Assembly: GCA_963680875.1 (NCBI GenBank)
Contig: OY804582.1
Location: 56,996,646-57,060,645, forward strand
Source: Bathymodiolus brooksi
Lineage: Eukaryota > Mollusca > Bivalvia > Mytilida > Modiolidae
Reading direction: 5' to 3'
Length of the DNA: 64,000 bases
The position numbers and the translations under genes are program-made. A model generated the notes under the pieces. That model was given only the letters and a program-made list of their open reading frames with translations. It made no database searches and had not been told where the DNA came from. Position 1 is the first letter of the stretch, and each line of letters opens with the position of its first letter. Below, one piece after another: positions 55,201-64,000 of the stretch.

Positions 55201-58200
55201 CCCTAACCCTAAAGTCATGGTGTTAAACACAATGACCCTAACCCTAAAGTCATATAATTCTATCAATTTATATACGCTGGATATAGTTCATAAAAATAGT
55301 AGAACAAACAAATGAAAGGAAAAAAAAAGGAAATACAAAAAACCCTAGAACTATAGCAAGAACTGTACTAGCGGAATTTAAATTGAAACAGAGTTACATT
55401 AACAATACGTGTATGGTTTGGATTGGTTTATGGTGCTTAAACGCCACTTTCAACAATATTTCAGTTATACCGTGGCGGTCAGTTTTATTGGTGGAAGAAA
55501 CAGGAGTACCCGTAGAAAACCACCGACCTGTCGCAAGTCACTGACAAACTTGATCCCCACGTTGGTGGTGACAGGCGCTGATTGCATAGAGAGTTGTAAA
55601 TCCAACTACCATACGATACATGTGTTAGCAACTTTCGCCATCAAATTAATAAACAAAACCGATATACAAAATATTTAGATTGATTTATAGAATAAAAGTC
55701 GAGTCTCTGGAGATAAGAATACAAAATAAATACAAAATATCCACGAATATCCAAATTTAGACTAAAGAATGACAAAATGGTTTGATCAAGAAAGACAACT
55801 CTGTATTGCTGTCATTTATATCCGAAAAACGACCGAAAATTGCTGAAATTGGGGTACATTTTGTAAACACAAATTACATAGGGGTCGTCGTGATGGTATG
55901 GTAGTTGGATTTATAACTATATATATAATTTATTATACAAGACATAGTGTCTTCACACTAGATTGTCCAGCGACAAATATGATTATGTCATGCATATTCA
56001 GGACGAAAATAAGTTCAACAATAAATAAATTAAAAAGATATATATACACAGAAATGAAGAAGGAGTTGGACAACCGCGTTAACTGCTTTTGACTACCACT
56101 GCACTGGAAAGGTACCTCAATATTTTGTAGACTTGTTCTTGATTGGCCGGTTGAAATATGATCCCACATACGGGATGTTGTAAGAAGTAGATCTAAAATA
56201 ACAACAACAACAAAAAAAGAAAGAAAAAAAAGCAAAACAAAACAAAACAAAACAAAACAAAACAAAGCAAACAAACAAACAAACAAACATCCATTGAATA
56301 TCAAATTTTGATTATATTCTTGTAATATTTTACATCCTCGACTGTAGTTTTATAATTTGAAATGTTCATTTCAGGTTAGAGACATGTGGAGAAAGTACAT
56401 CCGTTTTATAATAATGGTCCATAAACTGACAGATGCTGCCAGTCAAGTGTAGGTAGTCAATTACATGTAACTTACATTTTATTTCTTTAGAGGCATCAAC
56501 TTAATTGTCAGTAAACATACATCAAGCTCATGGATCATAAATTCCATGTAACATTTTATTAATTTGTAGGACATTTGACTAAAAACTGAGAATTGTAGTG
56601 TGAGCTATATATTTTTTTATTATACAATCAGATGTGTTTTTACATTTTATTTACTGCTACGAATTTCAAAATTTGATATATTTGTTGTATGTTGTTTAAC
56701 GCCAGCTTTATTGTTGGAGGAAACCGGAGTACACGGAGAAAACCACCGATCTGCCGCATGTCACTGACAAACTTTATCACATAATGTTGTATCGAATACA
56801 CCTCGCCTGAGCGAGATTCGAACTCACAACGTTAACTTTTCAATTTGGCACCAGATATCAGTATGGTAGATTTAAATGGTAATATTCTTTATTTCTGAAT
56901 ATATCTAAGATATACAGGATATTGAGTTCGTTGATAGAAGAAAATACGAAATAATTTTTTGTTGTTGTTCCGATCAAACAACTAAGAATATAACTCATAA
57001 CTTTCAGTTTTCAGAAACAATTGCACTTAAAATGAAATAATGCATGCGACCTGTCAAAGAATATTTTTCAAGTTTATTACCGCTACGAATTATATAATAT
57101 ATATATTATTAGTCCAAAACTACCGTACCACTTGAATCAGGTGAGAGATTTCTGGTCCAATAAAATCTATTAGAGTAGATTATTTGTTCTCACCTATCAG
57201 TTACATGTACATGTACAAATATTTCATTAATGACGGCTGTCATCTGGCGTTTCTAGGTATCTTATCTGTTACATGAACATTGCATTATACATTCTTGAAT
57301 AAAGCGAAAAAGTTGTGTAGTCTTTTAGTTGTCACGTGTTGATCAAGAGGTAATTGTCATGTGGTGACCAAAAGTATTTTCAGTTCAGTTGTCACGTGAA
57401 AGCCGTCGTGGTCGTGATCATACGGTAGTTTACAATTACCTTTGCAATCAGTGCCTATCACCACTAAAGTTGTGAGATCGACCCCCGTTCATTGCGAGGT
57501 GTACTCGATACAGGATTAGGTGATAAAGTTTGTTAGTGACTTGCGGCAGGTCGGTGGTTTTCTCCGGGTACTCCGGTTTCCTCCACCAATAAAACCGACC
57601 ACCACGATATATCTGAAATATTGTTGAAAGTGGCGTTAAGCACTATAGCCCAATCCATAACCCAACTCATTTGTCACGTGGTTTCCAAAGTTTTTTTTTA
57701 TTATGCTTAGTTTTTTTAATTTCAAATATTTTATCTTTCTCGTTTTGCCTTTATTATAGCGACACGGCTGACATGGGAATGAAAACATTCACAGATTTGG
57801 CGAGTGAAGCTGAAACGTCAATAATGAAAAATTCTGGCTTGTCGTTTGATCCAAACTATTTCAAAGCTAAAAAAGAGGTTTGTAAAAACTGAAATTGAGT
57901 TTTAACGACAAATTAATCTCAAATTATTTAATATTCAACTTCGTCATCGGAAATTCAATATTTGTTTTTTTAATCCATGCATACAAATATGGATGATTTT
58001 GAATTAATTTCCCATCGTTTAACACCGTGTAGATTACATAATGTAATGTACCACACTGGTTTACGTGGTAATCCATAATAACATTTCAGATATCAAAGTT
58101 TAATTTAGATCAATTTTTCAATATATTTTAAACAACCACTGAATCCATTTGTAATATCAAAAGAGGAACACAATTATTGTTTGACTATCTTCATTGTACT

Positions 58201-61200
58201 TATAACCACATCATTGGTGTAATGGTTAACGTGCTCGCCTCGCGTGCGGTAGAACATGGGTTCGAGCCCCGATCGGCTCAAACCAAAGACTATAATATTG
58301 GTATTTGTTGCTTCTCCCCTAATCACATAGCGCTTAGGAGGAAATAGCAAAGACTGATTGGCTCGGAATCAGGATAATGTGTCCGTGTGGGACGACATGT
58401 CTATACGCGGACTGTTGTTTCAGTGAGCTAGCAATATAAAAATCCAACTAAGCGTGTTGGTATAGTACAAAGCGTACTTCATCATCATCTCATTGAAAAT
58501 TAACTTGTTCTCGCCATGATATAGCTGAAAATTGCTGAGTTAGCGTTAAACAACACTCACTCACTCTTCATTGCACTTCAACGGAAATATAGCCATCTTA
58601 CTACTAATAATGATAAGCATAAGTTTATTTGCAAATTATATCCATACAAGTCAAGCAAGAACACGTAGAACTAAACAAGACATCAAAACATATTATATAG
58701 AAATAATTATATACTAATATATAGTGGACAAACAAGATAAACTAGCATATCTGTAAAAACTTAGTAAAATTGTTTTTAACAAATGACTTGAGATGATAGT
58801 AACAAACTCACATTAATATGAATCAATGATTTGTTGTTTTTTATTTCTACCTTTTGTTTCCGTTGGTTGTTTTTCCAAACTGTTTTGCATGTATACTTTA
58901 TCTTGATATATTATCAAAATCATAGCTGAATGAATTGTCCTAAATCTTTAAAGTTGAAGCTATGTTACAATATCGGGAATTTAAAGTTATGAATTGGAAT
59001 CATAACTTTAAACGTCTTATGGATTCGGTTTAGGATCATGTCAGGCAATGGACAAATTTGAAAGAGAAAACATAGCCTCTATCAGGATGAGTGTAGGCCA
59101 AGTCTTCTTCTATGCAAATTAGAACTCTCAATCACTAGGACAAATATGTTTTTGTCCCTGCAGACAATACCCCTTACGATATCGTTTTGTAAATCACATT
59201 AAATAGAATACTTGATTAAGGAATTATATATCTGTAGTTCAATTGGCAATCCTACATATACCCCGACCACACTTACGAAAGAGGAAATCCTAGACAATAA
59301 CAGGCTTAATTTATATTCCTTTGGAATTTGTTTCAAAGATGAAGAGCTGGACCTGCCGTCACTATACTGGATACATAACTTGGATAGGTATCGTTACAAA
59401 CAACATTATATTACAGGACATGCAAAATGCTACACGAAACCTTTTTTCAAATAATTAACAAATACCGGTATTCAGTACCGGACTCCAGAGTAACTGTGAC
59501 ACTAGCTAACCCAGGGGTGGTGTAAATTAAGCCTTGATTCTGAAATATACTAAAGGTCTGATGTAATGTCAACTTTGACAATGAATGCTTTAAAATGTAG
59601 GTATTAAAAATACATGCCTATAACTTGACTGTCGTTTGTGGAAATGAAATAATTCCACTGTACATTACAAGTGTATATGGGTGTTTAATAAAGCTGGAAG
59701 GGTAGATTATTAGTTTTTATCATCCTTTTCAGTAATTTATCAGTAATATGGTGACTACCAATACTGTGTAATCTCCAGGCTAGGCTTGGGTGTCTGGACA
59801 TTAACCTTACCACTTGAGGTTGATATCGCAAAGCAATGTATAAAACGATCAATGTTGACCCGAAACAAACTATTCAAAATCAAATAACAAATGTATGGAG
59901 CATAAGTTTAAAATGGACAGATAGTAAATAAAAAATTAAATGTTTATAAAGAGATAATTCAAAACTGTGGTATCCAAGTTAAATATAGTTCAAACAAATA
60001 CTACAAAGCACAGTGTATGTCCTACATTACTCGAAAGAAATAAAAGAATAAAAGAAAAAAAAAGATAGAGCATAAGTCTGATTGGTAGAATGATTATTAT
60101 TGGTTGCTTTATCGTCCTGTGGAAAAATATCATGCATATCCATTGACTGATTACTGCTTAACGTCCAGCGAGCAGTATTTCGGCCATATTTTAGATGAGA
60201 ACAAGCTCAATGATATATTAAAATTATATAGAAACAAGAGAAAGGATGGGTCAATCGGGTCCACGACTTTTGACTGCCACTGATAAAGTATGGAGAGTTA
60301 GGTAGGGACGAAAAAGTTCGTCATTTGTGGCAGCTACAAAAGATATCTTTTGCATGTAACACTCTCCACGCACTTTACCAGCTTTGGTTCACGGTTAGGC
60401 TTTCCGTATTCCGTAACCTGGCAACTCCCATCAAGGGACACACTGAGCAGCCTCTGTTAGTTTGAGCCCTGGTAACCTTCACAAGTACCCACCACCATGC
60501 ATATTCAGGATGAGAACACGTTCAACAATATGTAAAAAAGAATCTATGCAAAAATGAGGAAGAGGTGGGACAACCGGGGTAAACGACCTTTGACTGCCAT
60601 CCGCGAGTTGGGAATGGGGGATCAATTTAGACTTTTGTAGCGGCTACATTGTGATCCCTGTGTCGAGATCTACTGAAGAGGTCTTTAACATACAGGGAGC
60701 CTGATACTATCCAAGCACTATGGATACACTGTCAGTCTTTCCGTACTATAGACTGACAACTGTCCATGGAGAGAACAACCCTTATACGCCACTTTGAGAT
60801 GCACCGGGAAGCAATGTGTGTTGAGCCCTGGGAATCGTCACCAATATCAACAACGCTTATACAAAGTTATGTTGGCTTGTTCATTAACAGAAGAAAAATA
60901 AGACTAAGCATTTTCGAGAAATTATGACGATGCATGATGTTTCGAAGTCTTACCCGATGTATTCAACTTATTACTGATTTAATCTGTTGTAGATTAATAT
61001 TAGTAACGAAGTTAAGCATATTCTGTGTCTTCCATCGGAACAGAGAACGGCTGAACAGATCCAAACTGTAAGTTATTTATCAATAAACGTCAGAGAACAC
61101 CGAAGGGGAAATCGATAATTAACAATATGACAAAAGTTTATCTTTGGTATCTTTGTATTTCTCTTCTTTTGTTGTGACGTCATTGATTAACCAGGTTTAA

Positions 61201-63529
61201 AAGTTACAGAGAAGGGATGACGAGTAAGTAATTGTCTATATTTTGGCCACCCTGAGCTGGAATTAAATTCTAGCTGACTAAAACAACAGTCCGAATGTAG
61301 ATATGTCGCTCCACTCAGACATATTGTCCTGACTGAAGACAATGCCAAGTCTTTACATGTACTCCTTAATAATGTATGGTTAGAGGAAAACAGTAAATAG
61401 TAAGTCTTGACTCTAAAATAAAAGAATGATCTTTGGTTATGTATGTTATTATTTATTATTACATTAAATCATGAAACAAATCATGTGATGCTGGTCATGA
61501 CGAGCTCTCATTGATTAATGAAAAACAAGTTTGAAGATTCCAAAGGGGTAATCAGAAGTCGTAAATGTATCAACATATATACATTATGATTAACGGACTA
61601 ATTTGAACAAATCGCAGTTAAATTTAAGTCTAAATTAAACCTTAAGTCTTAATTAAACCTTAAGTCTAAATCAAACCTTGAGTGTAAGAAGAGTTTGAAG
61701 ATACCAGAGGGATAACCAGAATCCGAAAATCGAAGAAGAACAGACAACACAATGGCCAAAAGACAGAAGAACAGACAACACAATGGCCAAAAGACAGAAG
61801 AACAGACAACACAATGGCCAAAAGAAAACAAAGGACAAACAACGATCTACAAAGCATACACATAAAGCTAAAGATCGAGTAACACTAAAACTAATTTCAT
61901 GTACATTTCAAGTACTTTTAAGTGTCAATTAAGTTTTAATCAAATTTTAAATGTAAGGTTTTGTGCACCCCAGCGCAGGACATGTGAAACATAGATTATT
62001 AACACTGCCACGAAACCTTCCAATGTTATAGCCTTTACATGCGAATATTTGACCAATTATGTATGAAATCTATGGAATATATCATAATATTTATGCAATA
62101 GATGTAAAATAATTCCTTGTCGTAACCAGAGACATTGAATTTCACGGCGGGCGCCATAAGTGAAGCTGAGAAAGGTAATTCGTCAAGACCACAATATCAC
62201 AGTCACGGAATCCTGTGTCGTATCGATGTTTGATATTTTAGCACTTTATGCTAATGGTTATGTTAAATTAATACTGGCGACATATTGTCCTTTCTTTTGA
62301 AATACTGCTTGATGTGTTTTTGTATACTCTCGTTCAGACTATGCCATGACTATGCTTTTATACACTCGATTCAAAATATTTACGGAAATTGCTAACTTCT
62401 CACAGTTGCATACTATACCCAATCAATGCATGTATTAAATACAAATGAAGTTCTTAGATTTATTGATACAAAAGTACATTCTCACAGCTTTACTCCGTAT
62501 GTCATCAGTGTTTTTTTTAAATCTCTGTGATACACTTAGAGATATTGGCAAATTTCATAGTCAAGGGTACATATATTTGCTTTTTCTTAGAATTGTATTT
62601 CTTAGCTGACTGTAATTATTATAACAGAAGCTATGTTAATCGTATTAGAGCTAGGCATTCTACAGTTGTGGTTTGGTCTTTGTATGGATCTGTTATCATT
62701 AGATGTAATGATGCTATCAGTAAATGCTCTGGACCAGGACTGAGTTGAACAAACCTTAATTAAATTGAAGCGTGAATTAAAAGTAAATCAACACTTAAAA
62801 TCGCTTGAAATGTACCTGAAATTAATTTACATTTCAGGTTAATTGAGACTAAAATTTGTGAAATCCAGTTTTGGTTGAAAAGGAAAGAAAGTTGGTTATT
62901 TATTTCCTGTTTTATTGCGGCTTCACTTCGTTCTCCTATCACGGACTCTGACTTAATCGAACTTTACATAGTCCTACGAATAAACAAAGTCTATCGAGTT
63001 GTGTATGATTACACGTATTTAATATCCCACAACAAATGAACGGAACTAGATGTATGGCGATTATAATTACTGTATACATTGATGTAGTCATTATAACGAG
63101 GTTTTGGACATCGCCACCCACACCCACACCCACCCACCCACCGTCTCACCGCTAAGGTGTACTCGATACAACCTTTTGTGGTGTAGATAATCATTGACAT
63201 ATGTCCAGTTTTCTCCACTAATAACACTGACCACCTCAAAATAACTGAAATATACATGAAAGTGACCTCTGACAGACATCTAAGAAGAGTTTGAAGATAC
63301 CAAAAGGGTACGAAAAACAGACGGGATTGATACGCAGTTGTATCATACAAGGTCTTAAGAAGTCATATGATATTGTATAAGCAGCTTATGAAAAATAAAG
63401 GATAATGTTACTTACTAAGAAGTATTGTTCCTCATTTCAGGCGATGTTCGGACTTCAAAGTTTAAGGTCGTTTGCAGAATATCCATTACATATGCAGGAA
63501 AAGCTTGCATCTGTGGCCTGGTTTGAATT
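52265..63529 (+). CDS. CNBD2: CNBD2-like cyclic nucleotide-binding domain protein, 5' part (continues past the window)
   Basis: Five exons with matching phases and GT-AG borders: 52265-52873, 56375-56448, 57760-57877, 60993-61067 and 63441-63529 (ends in phase 2), giving ~321 aa so far. Residues 1-203 are a charged, low-complexity N-terminus with an acidic stretch ([15 protein letters not shown]) and Ser/Pro-rich parts; this exon looks disordered. After that come [48 protein letters not shown] and [20 protein letters not shown]. This FDxxxFK, LPxExRTxEQ, FAEYPxxMQxKL order is what I recall for invertebrate CNBD2-like proteins just before the first cNMP-binding domain. The domain itself lies outside the window, so binding cannot be judged. 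CNBD2 in mammals is linked to sperm function. Other cNMP-binding families remain possible. Confidence 0.72.
53646..53747. repeat. Foldback in CNBD2-like intron 1
   Basis: AAAATTATAACAACTTTTGA..TTGGTTAAA pairs with TTTAACTAATCAAAAGTTGC..TATAATTTT around ~40 bp. Confidence 0.75.
54071..55252. repeat. 35-bp satellite, ~34 units, SINE-A tail-derived and telomere-like
   Basis: The unit is AAAGTCATGGCGTTAAACAC then AATAACCCTAACCCT. About a quarter of units are 29 bp (CCCTACCCT, one hexamer lost). Further variants are GCG/GTG, AAACAC/AAGCAC and AATAAC/AATGAC. The part GGCGTTAAACAC..AATAACCCTAACCCT is the 3' end of SINE-A copies such as 9682-9950. CCCTAACCCTAA is two telomeric hexamers, but no pure telomere run occurs. 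Confidence 0.96.
55425..55620 (-). mobile_element. SINE-A copy, internally deleted, CNBD2-like intron 1
   Basis: TTTATGGTGCTTAAACGCCA, TTTTATTGGTGGAAGAAACA, ACCTGTCGCAAGTCACTGAC and ATCCAACTACCATACGATA; the part around box B is shortened. Confidence 0.8.
55995..56140 (+). mobile_element. Fragment of the dimeric repeat family (see 60140-60850)
   Basis: CATATTCAGGACGAAAATAA, GTTCAACAATA, GAAGGAGTTGGACAACCGCG and TTTTGACTACCACTGCA match 60501-60606. Confidence 0.65.
56225..56288. repeat. (AAAAC)n/(AAAC)n simple repeat
   Basis: AAAAC units followed by AAAC units; gives a spurious hydrophobic frame on the minus strand. Confidence 0.9.
56692..56837 (-). mobile_element. SINE-A fragment, CNBD2-like intron 2
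   Basis: TTGTTTAACGCCAGCTTTAT, GGAGGAAACCGGAGTACACG, CACCTCGCCTGAGCGAGATT and CGAACTCACAACGTTA; the palindromic tail part and head are lost. Confidence 0.8.
57401..57655 (+). mobile_element. SINE-A copy, full length, CNBD2-like intron 2
   Basis: AAGCCGTCGTGGTCGTGATC, GCAATCAGTGCCTATCACCA, CTCCGGGTACTCCGGTTTCC and AAAGTGGCGTTAAGCACTAT. The surrounding DNA repeats TTGTCACGTG at 57329, 57380 and 57670. Confidence 0.88.
58208..58566 (+). mobile_element. SINE-B copy, full length, CNBD2-like intron 3
   Basis: CATCATTGGTGTAATGGTTA, GGGTTCGAGCCCCGATCGGC, GTTGCTTCTCCCCTAATCAC and tail GTTAAACAACACTCACTCAC. Confidence 0.88.
58567..59199. other. Intronic, nothing recognised
   Basis: AT-rich sequence of CNBD2-like intron 3 with no repeat or exon that I can name. 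Imperfect inverted TTTAAAGTTATGA-type bases occur near 58980-59010. Confidence 0.35.
59200..59560 (+). pseudogene. Retroelement RT N-terminal remnant, CNBD2-like intron 3
   Basis: Plus-strand frame with [20 protein letters not shown], then [25 protein letters not shown] and AKCYTKPF, then a stop and frame breaks. It is the upstream part of the RT family whose downstream parts lie at 1-178 and 43415-43640. In intact relatives the form is [17 protein letters not shown]. The copy is dead. Confidence 0.7.
60140..60850. mobile_element. Dimeric interspersed repeat, CNBD2-like intron 3
   Basis: Two diverged halves, about 60170-60500 and 60501-60850, repeat the same ordered blocks: GATGAGAACA, then ...AAGAGG.GGGACAACCGGG, TTTGACTGCCA, then CCGTA and TGAGCCCTGG. 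The left end (TGCTTAACGTCCAGCGAGCA, GTATTTCGGCCATAT) is the inverse of the shared SINE tail module. Confidence 0.6.
61256..61395 (-). mobile_element. SINE-B fragment, CNBD2-like intron 4
   Basis: GCTGACTAAAACAACAGTCC, GATATGTCGCTCCACTCAGA and TACTCCTTAATAATGTATGG match the body of SINE-B only. Confidence 0.65.
61618..61683. repeat. ~20-bp tandem repeat, three copies
   Basis: TTAAGTCTAAATTAAACC-type units in a row with minor changes. Confidence 0.75.
61685..61884 (+). mobile_element. SINE-C copy with an internal 32-bp triplication
   Basis: AAGAGTTTGAAGATACCAGA start; the block AGAACAGACAACACAATGGC then CAAAAGACAGA occurs three times (61737-61823). After that, AAAGGACAAACAACGATCTA continues the usual order. 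A short second 5' end (AGTTTGAAGATTCCAAAGGG) lies at 61530. Confidence 0.8.
61885..62832. mobile_element. ~950-bp element with ~60-bp imperfect inverted ends
   Basis: TAATTTCATGTACATTTCAA, GTACTTTTAAGTGT at the left is mirrored by ACACTTAAAATCGCTTGAAA, TGTACCTGAAATTA at the right. The interior is non-coding. The right arm continues into a second small palindrome (ACCTGAAAT / ATTTCAGGT). Confidence 0.5.
63157..63275 (+). mobile_element. SINE-A fragment, CNBD2-like intron 4
   Basis: AAGGTGTACTCGATACAACC, CCAGTTTTCTCCACTAATAA, CACTGACCACC and AACTGAAATATACATGAAAG. Confidence 0.65.
63280..63330 (+). mobile_element. SINE-C 5' scrap
   Basis: TAAGAAGAGTTTGAAGATAC then CAAAAGGGTACGAAAAACAG; similarity stops after ~45 bp. 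Confidence 0.55.
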
Positions 63530-63760
63530 GTAAGTAATTTCCCCTAGTTTTATAGTCTCCATTTATGCATAATTGTTTTGTTAAAACACTGGCTTAGCTT
63601 CTATGATATTTAAGTTTGTACGTTATATATAACATGTAAACAATGCTGCTGATGTCATATGTCTCTTGGTAACTCATGCTTTTATTCAGAGTATCCTTAG
63701 TTATTGTTCTGTTTAATAGAGAAGTGAACAATTAATTGGGTGTATTTCTTCTAATGTCAT

Positions 63761-63950
63761 AGAAGAGCTTAAAGATACCAAAGGGGTAATCAGCATCCGC
63801 AAATCGAAGGACAGACAACACAATGGCCAAAAGAAAAAGGACAAAATGACAAACAATCATCTACAAATTAACAACACACACAAAACTACAGATCGAGCAA
63901 CACGAATCCCACTTTAAGCCGGGGATGAACTCAGATGCTCCTGAAATATT
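63761..63950 (+). mobile_element. SINE-C copy, CNBD2-like intron 5
   Basis: AGAAGAGCTTAAAGATACCA, AAGGGGTAATCAGCATCCGC, ACAACACAATGGCCAAAAGA and CACGAATCCCACTTTAAGCC; 3' end truncated. Confidence 0.8.
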
Positions 63951-64000
63951 TCACACCACACGAACTATATTAACTGGCATAAATACTGCAGATAAACAAG

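Noticed and set aside
54071..55252. Chromosome end or true telomere
   Set aside because: CCCTAA occurs only twice per 35-bp unit, the array is internal to a gene intron, and it matches a SINE tail.
55933..56304. 123-aa hydrophobic membrane protein on the minus strand
   Set aside because: The hydrophobic part is the (AAAAC)n simple repeat read in reverse, and the rest is a repeat fragment.

Overview
This is AT-rich, intron-rich eukaryotic DNA. Several things point to a bivalve mollusc, possibly a mytilid-type mussel: interspersed repeats that resemble ones common in mussel genomes, tRNA-derived SINEs with the GTTTCCTCCACC core found in molluscs, a Ty3/Gypsy remnant with a very short LTR, and many foldback elements. 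No bacterial, plasmid, phage or CRISPR feature is present. The species cannot be fixed from the sequence alone.

Three protein-coding genes can be rebuilt exon by exon. (1) ATOX1, the copper chaperone, lies on the minus strand at 15948-21654, with 3 coding exons and 69 aa. (2) ASAH1, acid ceramidase, lies on the plus strand at 22764-38373, with 13 coding exons and 389 aa, complete from signal peptide to C-terminal disulfide motif. (3) A CNBD2-like cyclic-nucleotide-binding protein lies on the plus strand from 52265 and runs off the right edge, with 5 exons seen. ATOX1 and ASAH1 start divergently, 1.1 kb apart, and most of that gap is a transposon-like element with inverted arrays of a CGGCC motif. 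The three genes act in unrelated processes (copper delivery, lysosomal ceramide hydrolysis, cyclic-nucleotide binding), and nothing suggests they work as a unit.

Layout: 1-15.9 kb is intergenic, with a reverse-transcriptase remnant at the left edge, a microsatellite, a 155-bp palindrome, a 32-bp array full of CRE-like TGACGTAA, a near-perfect 35-bp array, and SINEs. 15.9-21.7 kb is ATOX1, whose first intron holds a 2.9-kb element bounded by 225-bp inverted repeats that contains a decayed Gypsy integrase end, polypurine tract and 176-bp LTR. 22.7-38.4 kb is ASAH1, with a 2.46-kb AT-rich element in intron 1 carrying seven copies of one 15-bp motif, a foldback in intron 9, and many SINEs. 38.9-52 kb is intergenic, with a 31-copy minisatellite grown from the end of a mariner-like MITE, more MITEs, a cluster of large hairpins and nested SINEs. 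52.3-64 kb is the CNBD2-like gene; its first intron holds a ~34-copy, telomere-like satellite derived from a SINE tail.

The most unusual signal is in the genes. Three exon starts (ATOX1 exon 3, ASAH1 exons 6 and 11) sit next to a tandem duplication or triplication spanning the 3' splice site and the first bases of the exon. In ATOX1 the upstream acceptor would add 16 residues in frame. In ASAH1 both extra acceptors would cause premature stops, one of them just before the catalytic cysteine. A second theme is that otherwise different SINE families share one 3' tail module, which has also seeded a microsatellite and a satellite.
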